The notes beneath the pieces were generated by a model. That model was not told where the DNA came from. It worked only from the letters and a program-made list of their open reading frames with translations, and ran no database searches. The position numbers and the translations under genes were made by a program. Shown here piece by piece: positions 1 to 13,100 of a stretch of 64,000 nt of DNA. Numbering within the stretch: the stretch's first letter is position 1; each line of letters opens with the position of its first letter. Origin of the DNA: Branchipolynoe longqiensis (Eukaryota > Annelida > Polychaeta > Phyllodocida > Polynoidae); the NCBI GenBank assembly GCA_030323885.1, contig CM059192.1, positions 69,628,877-69,692,876 on the forward strand, read 5' to 3'.

Positions 1-256
1 AAGTAGTGGCGCGTTTACACAAGGAGCGGTTTAAGGTGGAAATCGATATCTGCGCATGAGCAAGTCCATACTAACCAGTGCTTAAGCTAGTTCGCTTCAT
101 ATAAACCACATCGCGAGGTGGTGTACATTAAGTGAATCATATGAAGCTAATCAGCCCTAATCCGCCTCAGAGTCGCGTTTACACGGCGAATGTGAGGCGA
201 ACTAGGCAAGGCGATTCATATGAAGCGACTTAACTTCCCCGTGTAAACACGGCTAA
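1..256. mobile_element. Probable small terminal-inverted-repeat element
   Basis: Opposed ends ggcgcgtttacac (8-20) and gtgtaaacacggc (about 231-243), with internal short inverted pieces (gcttcatataaacc; ggttcatatgaagc-like). No coding. Boundaries approximate and the left edge may be cut by the window. Confidence 0.4.
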
Positions 257-355
257 TATCTAATGGATAGCCCATTTTGTGACGTCATACAGGGAAGGGA
301 TAGGTGTGATTACATAGGGTATAAGGAGGTCAAAGAGTTTTATAGTCAAAAGTAA

Positions 356-600
356 AGCTTGTTTTAGTTAACGACGCCTCTAGAGCACATTGATTTTTAT
401 CATCGGCTATTGGACGTCAAACATATGGTCATTCTGACATATTTCTTACTGATAACCCACTGCAGTCACACAGGCTACTCTTTCTGATAAGCAGCAAGGG
501 GTCTTTTACATGCACTTTCCCACAGACAGGACAGCACATACCACAGCCTTTGATGAACCAGTTTGAACCAGTTGTGGACCACTGGTTACTATTAGTCAAA
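356..600 (+). mobile_element. R3 dispersed repeat copy
   Basis: Begins with taacgacgcctctagagcac and contains atcggctattggacgtcaaa, then the cttcccacagacaggac-like core ending at ccactggtt. Other copies at 5697-6297, 21222-21480 and 24426-24760 (both orientations). I associate this repeat style with molluscan genomes; that is recollection only. Confidence 0.6.
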
Positions 601-824
601 AGCTTTGTAAAACTGTCCTATAGCGACCTATATTGCAGTAAACTGCTCCTGTACAGCCATTCTTTATAATTAATAACTCATAAATATGCTTCATAAAGTC
701 CAATCTACCCATAGCGAAAGCTAATTAAAGTCTGATGTGGATTTTGATGTTTAGGATATTCTACATTTCGCACCGCTAGGATTTAGGATAGTCATAGTTG
801 TAGATTCTATTCCTACAAATTATT

Positions 825-1014
825 TCAGTAAAACCTGGTTATAATGCGATCGTCGGGGTCCATACAATGTCATCGCTAAAACAGCAGGCTCGTGTTAAAT
901 CGGGGCTCAGTTTACTGAATTACCTTTGAATTAAATCATTCCTGGTCCAATAAATCATTGCGTTATATCCGAATTTGCGTTAAATCAAGGCGCATTTTAA
1001 CGGGGTTTCACTGT
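825..1014. mobile_element. Short CAGT-ended inverted-repeat element beside exon D0
   Basis: Left end cagtaaaacctggttataa and right end ttaacggggtttcactg are imperfect inverted repeats, typical of pogo/mariner-type termini. It stops ~17 bp before the D0 acceptor, so exon D0 has little native intron sequence upstream. Confidence 0.45.
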
Positions 1015-1031
1015 AATTTAAAAAAAAACAG

Positions 1032-1183
1032 GATGTCATCCCTTGCGCAATCCTGGTATGACGTGCTGGGGAATCTCACCGACGGCAGCGCTACCCGCGG
1101 GCTTCTGGCGAACTACTCTGGTGTGACGCAGTCAATGGAGGCTCTGGTGGCGTTCATGAATATTCACCTCGCACGGCTGAATG
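1032..1183 (+). CDS. Exon D0 (first exon in window)
   Basis: Type D helical segment, phase 2 in and phase 1 out, encoding MSSLAQSW...HLARLN plus the first base of a Gly codon. It has two sequons, NLT and NYS. The donor is gtaagg. The acceptor is unusual: the cag is preceded by an A-run instead of pyrimidines, so the 5' edge is less certain than for other exons. The ATG at 1033 is not a start codon; it is the first full codon of an internal exon. The preceding A, B and C exons must lie upstream of the window. Confidence 0.7.
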
Positions 1184-4100
1184 GTAAGGTCATCATCACC
1201 ATCACCACCAGTTGGCGTCTGCTCCCAATCAATTTGAATTTACAATCGAATGTAGTCGTTAAAGCTATCTCCTCTCCAATAATGGTAAGGTCATCGTCAC
1301 CACCTGTTGTCATCTGCTCCCAATCAATTCCAATTTACAATCGAATGTAGTTGTTAAAGCTATCTCCTCTCCAATAATTGTAAGGTCATTGTCACCACCA
1401 GTTGTCATCTGCTCCCAATCAATTCCAATTTACAATCGAATGTAGTCGTTAAAGCTATCTCCTCTCCAATAATGGTAAGGTCATCGTCACCACCAGTTGT
1501 CGTCTGCTCCCAATCAATTCCAATTTACAATCGAATGTAGTTGTTAAAGCTATCTCCTCTCCAATAATGGTAAGGTCATCCTCACCATCTGTTGTCGTCT
1601 GCTCCCAAACAATTCCAATTTACAATCGAATGTAGTTGTTAAAGCTATCTCCTCTCCAATAATGGTAAGGTCATCCTCAACACCTGTTGTCGTCTGCTCC
1701 CAAAAAAATTCCAATTTACAATCGAATACAGTCGTTAAAGCTATGTCTTCTCCAGTAATTCATTTAATGTGGAAATAATGGAATAATGTACAGGGCCATA
1801 GCTAGCGGGGATGGGGGGGGGGGGTGGAAGGGGAGGGCGGGGAGGGTGGAAGTTCACCCCCCTCCTAAGAAAATAAACAAGTATGTAACCTCCCTAAAAC
1901 TTGTAAAATGCTGGAAATGGGATGTCAGAGCCTCTAGATTCCAAAATTTCCTTCGGAAAGGGGGATAGACCCCCCCCTTAGTACCTTGCACCTTCAGCAC
2001 TCATTTGGGACCAGATGGGATGGCCGAATGAGTCGAGCGTCCATCTCCTGTTTCGGGAGATCGGATCCCACCTCCAAACAAATCTTTCCCATACAACAAT
2101 TCCTCGATACGGCTTGTCTCTTCGCACCAGAATTCGTCTGCTGTTCGAATATTTTGGAGCAGACGACATTGGAGTCAGTATCATTTGTTTACACACACAT
2201 ATACTCCCCCCTCCCCCCCCGCCCCCCCATCCACCCACATACACACATTGACACACGCGCACACACATGCACACACACACACCAAATTGCACTGACACAA
2301 TCTGGTTCAATTTCAGGCTCACAGGTGTCACTGCTGAGCTTCGTCAACTCTCCCGCGCTTCAGGAGCTGCTCGTCAGTGCGCAGGCGTCACCAGAACTGA
2401 TGCGTGTGGTGATGAGTGGGCTGACAGACGCGCTCATCTCCCCGGAGAAGGTGCGAATGACATATCCGCCTAAACGCTTGAAATGGGGGGAAACCTTCTT
2501 TGTTTAGCACACACCAGACTGGATGGCTAAAGGAGTTGAGCATCCGTCTCCCGTATTGGTAAATCGTGGGATTCGAACCCACGGGTTCGAACCCTGGTCG
2601 ACTTACCAATGACTTAATAATTGATACTAGTCGCTTCCCAATTTCCTATTTTGCCAGGACATGAAACTCCAAAATCAACCAACACTGTCAGTGAATCGCA
2701 AAAATGTCCTGGAAATCAGTTTAATCAAATACTGTCCAAGCATTATTCTACCTGCATCCCATTGACCAGGTAGTACTACTATCCTTGTTACTACTGTATT
2801 ATCGCCCATTCCCTTTTTGTACCAATTCGCAGTCACTTCATAGACAGTGACTTTCAGGGACGATGTGACTCGTTAAAATTAAATGAAAATAACTCCAATC
2901 ATATCGCAATTTCCCTCCCCACCCCCCCCCCTCTCCCACCACGAAATATTCTCTCAACATAATCCAATACCCTACCCTTTTTTCAATTTCTGTACTTTAT
3001 TTGAATGCCATTTGACTTAATTGACTTTTGACTTAATTGACTTTTGACTGACTTTTATTTTGACCTTTAACTTTTGACTTAATTGACTGGATTTCCTAGA
3101 CTTTTGACTTAATTGACTTTATACTTCCTAGATTTTGACTTTTGTGACTTTTGACTTAATTGATTTTTTGACTTAATTGACTTTTGATTTAATTGACCTT
3201 GGACTTAATTGACCTTGGACTTAATTGACCTTGGATTTAGTTGACCATGGACTTAATTGACCATGGACTTAATTGACCATGGACTTAATTTACCATGGAC
3301 TTAATTTACCATGGACTTAATTGACCATGGACTTAATTGACCATGGACTTAATTGACCATGGACTTAATTGACCATGGATGTAATTGACCATGGACTTAA
3401 TCGACCAGACTTAATCGACCAGACTTAATCGACCACATACTTAATTGACTGTGGACTTAATTGACTGTGTACTTAATTGATTGTGGACTTAATTGACCAT
3501 GGACTTAATTGACCATATACTTAATCACCCGTGGACTTAATCGACGGTGGATTTAATTGACTGTGGACCTAATTGACCATGGACTTAATTGACCATGGAC
3601 TTAATTGACCTTGGACTTAATTGACCGTGGACGTAATTGACCGTGGACGTAACTGAACGTGGATGTAATTTTTTTTGGTTTGGGTGGTTTTTGTGTGGTT
3701 TGTGGTTTTGTGGACTTAATTGACCTTGGACTTAATTGACCGTGGACGTAATTGACCGTGGACGTAACTGAACGTGGATGTAATTGACCATGGATGTAAT
3801 TGACCATGGAGGTAATTGACCGTGGATGTAATCGACCGTGGACGTAATCGACCGTGGACTTAATCGACCATCGAATTAATCGACCGTGGACTCAATCGCC
3901 CATGAACTTAATCGACTGTGGACTTAATCGACCGTGGACTTACTCGACTGTGGACTTAATTGACCATGGACTTAAATGACCGTGGACTTAATTGACCGTG
4001 GACTTAATTGACCATGAACTTAATTGACCATGTACTTAATTGACCATGTACTTAATTGACCTTGGATTTAATTTACCGCAGACTTAATCAACTGCAGACT

Positions 4101-7100
4101 TAATCGACCGTGGACTTAAGCGACCGTGGATTTAAGCGACCGTGGATTTCATCGACAGTGGACTTAATCGACCGTGGACTAAATCGACAGTGGACTTAAT
4201 CAACCGTGGACTAAATTGGCTGTGGACTTAATTGGCCATGGACTTAATTGGCCATGGACTTAATTGGCCATGGACTTAATTGGCCATGGACTTAATTGGC
4301 CATGGACTTAATTGTCCATGGACTTAATTGGCCATGAACTTAATTGACCGTGGACTTAATTGACCGACCTTGCACTATTGACCTTTTGACCTTTCCAGAT
4401 GAACCTCCTGAAGAGGCTCACGGAGGCCGGGGGAGAGCCACTGTGCACAAACCGCACGCTGCTGCGGTACCTGTTCCCGGACGTGACGTCACTGCCCGGT
4501 GACGTCACGAGTGTGCAGAAGTTGTTCTGTTCTGCCGCTGGTGACACCAGTGCGCTGGTGTCTGAACTGATGGAAGGCGTAGATGGGCTGACGGCGTTGT
4601 ACACAAAGGTGGCTAACTGCATAATTAATATAAGCAGATGTGACATACAGTCAACCCTTGTTAGTGTATATCACTTTGTTTCTTGGTACACAGGCTGATG
4701 GCATTGTACAGAAAGGTATGGCTAACCGCATAATAATTAATATAAACAGAGTGACATACAGTCAACCTTTGTTAATATGGATCACTTTGCTTCCGGGCTG
4801 ACGGCGTTGTACACTAAAATACAGCTACGTGTGCATAGTAATTAATATAAGATGTGACATACAGTCAACCCCTATTAGTATGGACCACTTTGTTTCCGGG
4901 CACTCAGTGTCGGTATAACTTGTAAGTGTGTTCACTTAACCCTCAGACTTTGGCTTCAATCTATTTAAAATCATTCAGACTTTAAAATTGCCCGATTGTT
5001 TTGAGTATCATTTTCTGAGATAATATATTAGGTTGATGGTTATAATCTACCTTCCTTTAGTTTAAAATTAAAGTAACTTTGACCTAAGATGGCTAACTTT
5101 TGAGATATTTGAAGTGCAACCATGCAAAATTTAATTCGTCAAGCATGCCAAAACACCCTAGGCTTCTACAATAACAGGTTCTATTAAATTGCCTCAGTAT
5201 TCCCATCTATGTGGTGACAAATGTTCAATAAGTGCATCAGTATCTAAGTTAGATATGTAGAATCAAATCTAGATAATTGCTATGGTTTTGACAAATTAGA
5301 TTTTTTCATCATACTATGCAGCTTTAACTTTATGCGCATGCGCCGCCTGTTGCTTGCAGTTGGCTGCTGCCGTGTCCGGTGCCGGCGGGCCGGGCGGCCC
5401 CCTGGCGGCGGGCCGTGCCCGGCGGACGGTGGAGGAGATGGCCAGCCTGCTGCACGCCGTGGCCCGGAACCCGCCCAGCCTCGCTCTCGGTCTGGGCAAC
5501 CTGACTGACCCCATCAAATGGGCGCGCACCTTCAACAGCATCGCCGAAGATCTCGTCAGCAACACCGGCGGCAGTGTACCGTGAGTAGGTCTACGCATCT
5601 AGGAACACTGCAGTAGCATCAGGAAGGACCCTGACCTCTCTCTCTATAAGCAGACTAATGATATTATTAACGCAGCACTATTCAGCATTCAAGGGCGTCC
5701 TATCGATCCTGCTCAGTGGACACATTTACACTTTGGGCTATTTTCCCGTTCCAACCAGTAATCCACAACTGGTTCATCAAAGGCTGTGTGTTGTATGTGC
5801 TGTCCTGTCTGTGGGAAAGTGCATATAAAAGACCCTTTGCTGCTTATGGGAAAGAGTAGCCCATGTGGTGGCAGCGGTTTTCCTCCAAAGAAATATGCCA
5901 GAATGACCATATGTTTGACGTCCAATAGCCGATGATAATAATTAATGTGCGTGTTGGTAGACCATGGGATCGTGGGTTCGAATCCTGGTCGAGTCAAACT
6001 TCCATGACTTACAGATTGATACTTGTTGCTTCCTAGCCAGGCGCTCGGCATTATTAGGATAGGGCAAGGAGTGGTTGACTCAGTGTCAGGATAATGTGAC
6101 TGAGTGGGACATCAGGTCATGGTGCTGGCGGCCTGGTATCCCACAGGGGCAGCACTATAACATCGCCATGAGTGCGCACTGTCACAAGTCGGTACCCGTC
6201 CTGATATGACCTTAGATCTTGCTAGGATGTAAAACAACAACAAACAAACAAAACATTAATGTGCTCTAGAGGCGTCGTTAAATAAAATAAACTTTCATTC
6301 AGCATTGACCACTGTGTTCTATATACTACGGCCGGTGTCACAGTTTCCACTGTCCGCCTGTTTCCGTGGTACGCATACACTCAAATGTATTGTCCATGGC
6401 CATGAGCAATCTTCAAACAGAAAAAGTGAAATATCTCTAAAAGCACACCACCTAGAAACAAATCGCTTGGTACACAGATATAAAACATCTTTACCAAATA
6501 GATTATATTAAATTTATAAGGTTAGGGTTCTTGATTTCTATTAATTTTGAATAAAACTAATGTTTTACACTGCGCGTACTGTCAAACTCAAGGCATTGTC
6601 AATGGTCGTGAGCAATCTTCATACAGAAAATACAGAAAGTGAAATATCTCTAAAACCACACCACCTAGAAACAAATCGCTTGGTACACATATAGAAAACA
6701 TCTTTACCAAAAATATTATATTAAATTTATAAGGTTGGTGACGATGCTGTTCGATTTTGATGCATGCGCAGAAGCGATGCGTACCACGGAAACTGGCGGA
6801 CGGCGGAAACTGCGACACCAGAAGACCAGGCAGTCCCCCTCCCCTCACCCCCCCCCCCCCCCAAAAAAACAACCAACCCAACTAGTACACATCATTATTT
6901 TACTCAGGACCAAGACAGGGTTGATCGAATGAGTTGAGTGTCCGCCTCATGTTTTGGTAGGCCACGGGATTCGAACTCCCAAGTTTAAGTCCTAGTCGAG
7001 TCAAACCAATGAATTAAAAATTGATAATTGTTACTATTTAGCCTTGTGTTCGGCATATCTATGATAGGGCAATGAGCAGTGGAATGAGGAAGACTAATTG

Positions 7101-10100
7101 TCCGCGATTGAAAATTCCCCTGCGTAATCAACTAATGTACAATAACAACTTTTTTTATGTTTGCTGAAAAATATCCACATTTGATTAAACGATAAAAGTC
7201 ATGCTTGATTGACACTCGCACCTCGTCTCCCCGGTTGTATGCTTTGTATTACCAAAGACAATGTACAACAAGAAGCGCCGCCACCGCTTTCATATAACAA
7301 TTTCTGTAATAATCATGCAGCGCCGCCATTCCACGGCAAACAAGGTGCATCGTCTTTGATCAGTTGTAGTAGTAGTTTTCTTACTCAGACAGAACCACAA
7401 ATTTTTATTCATGTATGGCACAGATCAAGGTGCTTAAAGTATGTTTGAACTTTACTATGGTATAATATTGTTTTCATTATTGATATTATACACAATAATT
7501 GTTGTACATTGTCTTTGATGGTACAACAGTCAGGTTGGGCTAGGGGACCTGTCCAGTTACCCTGTTTGCTGTATAGAGGGCGTGCACGTGACGTCATCAG
7601 TCAGCAGTCAGCGGCCAGCCATCTTGGATTACGAGCACCCTCCCTAGCCATGTTGTGAATGCATGCAAATGCAGTAAAACAGAGTTTTCTTGTCTTCTGG
7701 GAGGTTCTGGGCAGTTCACAGCCAATGTGTTTACTTACAGCACTTTAGCAACAACTTCTGAGGGCAAACTGCTCAAAACAGTGACAAATAAACCAACAAA
7801 TCAGTAAATAAGCAAAGTGTAGGTAGTTGCAAGCCTTCTGTATGCAATCCAATATGACCACCGAAAGTTATCTTGTGACGTCATTACACCCCCTCTATTT
7901 CACAGGAAAGCGCTGAGTGGTGAGTCTTGTCATACATTGTCTTTGGTATTACCATGAACATGTTAAAAACTGTGGACGACCCCTAAGTTGTTGTTGTTCC
8001 GCTGCTCACAGTTTGGAGCGACACCTGGTGGGTGTTGGTCGATGGGTGCTCACCCTACTGGAAGATAGCGTGCTGGACAGCAGGACGAAGGCAGTCCTCG
8101 CCTCCCTCAACCAGTGGACCAGGTACCTCACAGCGGACATACGCAGACTCAGAGGTAAGATCCCCAATGGACGGCACCGGACGCAGTGGCAGAATCCATA
8201 GAACGCAGGCTAGCTGGCTTCCCGTGCGGAAGGTCGGGAGTTCGATTCCCGGTTGAGTCAAATAAATGACTTACAAAATTTATACTTGTCGCTACCTAGC
8301 CTGTTGGATGGCATTACTAACATAGGGCACGGACTGGTTAAGGGGCTGTCACATTACGGCGTATGGCGGAAGCGTATGGCGGCGTAGCGGCTTACGTCAT
8401 ATACGTCGCCATACGCCGCATACGCTACGCATACGCTACTCATACGCTACGCATACGCTACGCATACGCCGCCAGTGCCGCAACACGCCGGCGTATGTGA
8501 AGCTTATGATGCATACGCCGCCATACGCTTTCATAAATTCGTCCGTCCTTTTTTTTTTGTGCATACTCAAAAAAACACGACCTATGTGGGCGTATGGCCC
8601 AAAATGTCAAAAAATGTCCTAGCACGCTCCCATACGCTACGCATACGCTACGCATACGCTACGCATACGCTCAAACACACCCGAAAGTGGCACCCGATGG
8701 CGTACGTAGGTTTTCAATACGCTCCCGCCATACGCCGTAATGTGACAGGGCCTTTAGGTCAGTGTCAGGATAATGTGACTGAGTGGGAAATTGGGTCATG
8801 TTGCCCCCAGCACAAAAAGTAGACATCAGCTTTTAGGTGTGGGAGGGTGGGGGTGGTGGGTGGGGGGAGGGGGTTGAACCTATATATCAAACTGAGATTA
8901 CTGGTGCACTTGAATGGATGAAGGGTGTTTGTGATATCTGAACTGATTGTTTCAAACCATACAAAAAGTAGCGGATATAGTCAGTGGAAAAAACTCAATG
9001 CGCATTGTGTGATGGCAAGTTTTCAGGTGCATTGTCATACACAGTAGCCTTGTTAATGTGTTCAAAGTTGTGTACTAGTCTGCACTGACCTCTCTGGCAA
9101 GGAGCCACCTAGACAATTGGGCGGGGATAGGGTGATGACATAAGGCAGCCTAGGTGGTGTAATGATTAGAAAACTAGCCCGGAATGATAGCGATATGCGT
9201 TCGACTCCTGCTCATAGGCGCAATATTTCCCATTTTCTATCACCCCCATGACAGCCCAATAGTGTTGAGTTTCTGCCATTTTCTGAGATAAATACCTCAG
9301 ATTGATTGTTGAAATCGATCTACGTTACTTTAGTTTGAAGTGGCTTTCATTTAAATGGCTAACTTTGGAGATATTTGAAGTGAAAAAACACGCCAACTTA
9401 ATTTTGGCTAGCGTATCAAAATTCTGGCACCATTGGCTTCAGTAGTAGGTTCTATTTAGATTTTTTTGGCTTAGAACTCCCTTGTATTTAGTAACAAATC
9501 CTTAATAAGTTCACCAATATCTAAGTATAATCATTATCATCATCAATGGGTGCCGTCTTCTCGAAGAAGGTTGGCTGCAATGGACCTCCATCTCTTCCTG
9601 TCATTCGTTCCTCTCACGCATTCCGCATAGCTCATTGCTGTCCACTCAGTGATGTTGTCCATCCATGTTGTTCTCCTTCTCCCTCTTGGTCTTTTCCCGT
9701 CTATCTTCCCTTCCAGTATTCTTCTCTGTGATTCCTGGTGTCATATCATGTGGCCAAAGTATAAAATTTTTCTCTTTTTGATCGTTTGTATTATCTGTCT
9801 CTTTATATGTAAGTATAAGTATAATATGTAGGATTAAATCTAGGTCAGTGTTTTGGTTTTGAAAATGTGACGCTTTCATCGGACTATGGTACTTTAAGTG
9901 TTTGTTGCTGAAAATATGGGGATACTAAATCAATTTAATAGATGCTGTTACTGCTGAAGTCTCAGTTTTGAGAAACACACCGAAATTAATTTAGCATGTT
10001 TACACTTGAAATAGTGGCGTTCTCTGTGGCGGAGTGGTTAGAGTGTCTGACTTTTTATCTAGGTCAGACTCCTAATCTGAGGGTCGGCGGTTCGATTCCC

Positions 10101-13100
10101 CATGCCCCCAGCTCTGCCAATTTGGATTTCCACCGCTATAACTTACAGTTTCATCAAAGGCCGGTTGCTCTCATACCATGTCTGTGTGGTGTGGGAGGTT
10201 AAAAATCCCTTGGGTCAGTAAACGTGTAGGCTCGGGATTTCTATAAACCAGCAGTGGAATGAGGAAGACCAGTCGTCCATGACTGAAATTTCCCCTGCTT
10301 AAACAACTAATGGACAAAAAAAAAGAAATATCTGATGTTTAGGCTATTTGTTGTGCCGGGGGGATCGTTAAACAAACAAACAAGGCTTACACTTGAAATA
10401 TCTCCTAATTTAGCCATTTTAAAGCAACATTACTTTAATTTAAAGTTCAAACATTACTTTAATTTAAAGTTCAAACATTGCTTTAATTTAAAGTTCAAAC
10501 ATTGCTTTAATTTAAAGTTCAAACATTACTTTAATTTAAAGTTCAAACATTACTTTAATTTAAAGTTCAAACATTGCTTTAATTTAAAGTTCAAACATTA
10601 CTTTAATTTAATAATTTATTTAAAGTTCAAACATTACTTTAATTTAAATTCAAACATTACTTTAATTTAAAGTTCAAACATTGCTTTATTAAAGTTCAAA
10701 CATTCTTTATTTAAAGTTCAAACATTGCTTTAATTTAAAGTTCAAACATTCTTTAATTAAAGTTCATTTTTTTGTTAAACATTGCTTTATTTAAAATTCA
10801 AACATTACTTTAATTTAAAGTTCAAACATTGCTTTAATTTAAAGTTCAAACATTGCTTTAATTTAAAGTTCAAACATTACTTTAATTTAAAGTTCAAACA
10901 TTACTTTAATTTAAAGTTCAAACATTACTTTAATTTAAAGTTCAAACATTGCTTTAATTTAAAGTTCAAACATTGCTTTAATTTAAAGTTCAAACATTAC
11001 TTTAATTTAAAGTTCAAACATTGCTTTAATTTTTTGTTTTTTTTCAACTTACTTTAATTTAAAGTTCAAACATTGCTTTAATTTAAAGTTCAAACATTGC
11101 TTTAATTTAAAGTTCAAACATTACTTTAATTTAAAGTTCAAACTTACTTTAATTTAAAGTTCAAACATTGCTTTATTTAAAGTTCAAACATGCTTTAATT
11201 TAAAGTTCAAACATTGCTTTAATTTAAAGTTCAAACATTGCTTTAATTTAAAGTTCAAACATTCTTTAATTTAAAGTTCAAACATTGCTTTAATTTAAAG
11301 TTCAAACATTGCTTTAATTTAAAGTTCAAACATTGCTTTAATTTAAAGTTCAAACATTACTTTAATTTAAAGTTCAAACATTGCTTTAATTTAAAGTTCA
11401 AACATTACTTTAATTTAAAGTTCAAACATTTTTAAATCAAACATTCTTTAATTTAAAGTTCAAACATTGCTTTAATTTAAAGTTCAAACATTGCTTTAAT
11501 TTAAAGTTCAAACATTACTTTAATTTAAAGTTCAAACATTGCTTTAATTTAAAGTTCAAACATTACTTTAATTTAAAGTTCAAACATTGCTTTAATTTAA
11601 AGTTCAAACATTGCTTTAATTTAAAGTTCAAACATTACTTTAATTTAAAGTTCAAACATTACTTTAATTTAAAGTTCAAACATTACTTTAATTTAAAGTT
11701 CAAACATTACTTTAATTTAAAGTTCAAACATTGCTTTAATTTAAAGTTCAAACATTGCTTTAATTTAAAATTCAAACATTACTTTAATTTAAAGTTCAAA
11801 CATTGCTTTAATTTAAAGTTCAAACATTGCTTTAATTTAAAGTTCAAACATTGCTTTAATTTAAAGTTCAAACATTACTTTAATTTAAAGTTCAAACATT
11901 GCTTTAATTTAAAGTTCAAACATTCTTTTAAATTTAAAGTTCAAACATTGCTTTAATTTAAAGTTCAAACATTGCTTTAATTTAAAGTTCAAACATTGCT
12001 TTAATTTAAAGTTCAAACATTGCTTTAATTTAAAGTTCAAACATTACTTTAATTTAAAGTTCAAACATTGCTTTTATTTAAAGTTCAAACATTGCTTTAA
12101 TTTAAAGTTCAAACATTGCTTTAATTTAAAGTTCAAACATTGCTTTAATTTAAAGTTCAAACATTGCTTTAATTTAAAGTTCAAACATTGCTTTAATTTA
12201 AAGTTCAAACATTGCTTTAATTTAAAGTTCAAACATTGCTTTAATTTAAAGTTCAAACATTGCTTTAATTTAAAGTTCAAACATTACTTTAATTTAAAGT
12301 TCAAACATTGCTTTAATTTAAAGTTCAAACATTACTTTAATTTAAAGTTCAAACATTACTTTAATTTAAAGTACAGACTACTTATCCACGATAGGCAGTA
12401 TAAACATTCAAGAAAACTCAAGTAAAGTAGATTATAATGATCAGCCTAATATATTTATCTCAGAAATTGACAGACACTCAAAATCATTGGACTAATATAC
12501 ATTTTGCACAGATGACGATGCACAGTGAGTTACTACCAAGATCATTCTTATTGTTTCTTGTTCCAACGCTAAAGCCAGAGATTGAGGAGTATCAGACTAG
12601 TTTAGTTAAAACTGGCCTAAATTGGAAGTCCCAGTGAAAATGTCTATGTACCATTAGGAATGAATGATTGACTATCTCCAGGGCTGGTGAAAGGTGCTGG
12701 CAATTCAGGCGGTCACCCAGGGCGCCACAAGCTAGGGGGTGCCAAATATAATTTCCTGACTTTCTAGACCGTCTTCGTATACTTATAAGGGCAGTGAAGT
12801 TCAGCTTTCGCGGGGCGTCAGCAGCCCTAGGGCCGACACTGTCTTACTCACGTACCCTGTTATGGGTTGGTTACACAATAAATAGTCATATGTGTGTAAC
12901 TTTTGTTTTGATTCTTGTAGCTATGGATCCATCAATGAAAGGCGCTAACCTGACTAACAGTCGGCCGGAGACGAAGCGCCTTCTGGGAATGTTGCCTCAC
13001 CTGTCTGTCGCAATTGAAGTTCTACTCAACACCGTCATCACAACCCCAGAGAAGGTGAGTCTGCCACTTCCTCTAAACTGCTGTGTCATCATATTCACTT

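Larger units (their letters stand above)
9960..12495 (-). mobile_element. R1 element (reverse) split by a SINE and a 2-kb satellite
   Basis: R1 pieces in reverse: ~9960-10012 (cgaaattaatttagcatgtt), 10387-10425 (acttgaaatatctcc) and 12405-12495 (agattataatgatcagccta...atcattggact). The middle is replaced by the SINE (10013-10386) and the 24-bp array. Confidence 0.6.

Noticed and set aside
958..1350. 130-codon frame beginning with TTG as a complete gene
   Set aside because: Only 1032-1183 is exon-like; the rest is intron minisatellite, and the donor gtaagg at 1184 with phase 1 matches the other D exons.
10021..10110. Possible tRNA-Ser/Leu gene
   Set aside because: A- and B-box-like sequences are present, but the unit continues into a SINE body with a tail and 13-bp target-site duplication, and recurs with the same body elsewhere.
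10335..12280. Regular 24-bp repeats considered as a CRISPR-like array or repeat protein
   Set aside because: No unique spacers between repeats, eukaryotic context; it is a satellite. Frames in both directions are a consequence of 24 being a multiple of three.
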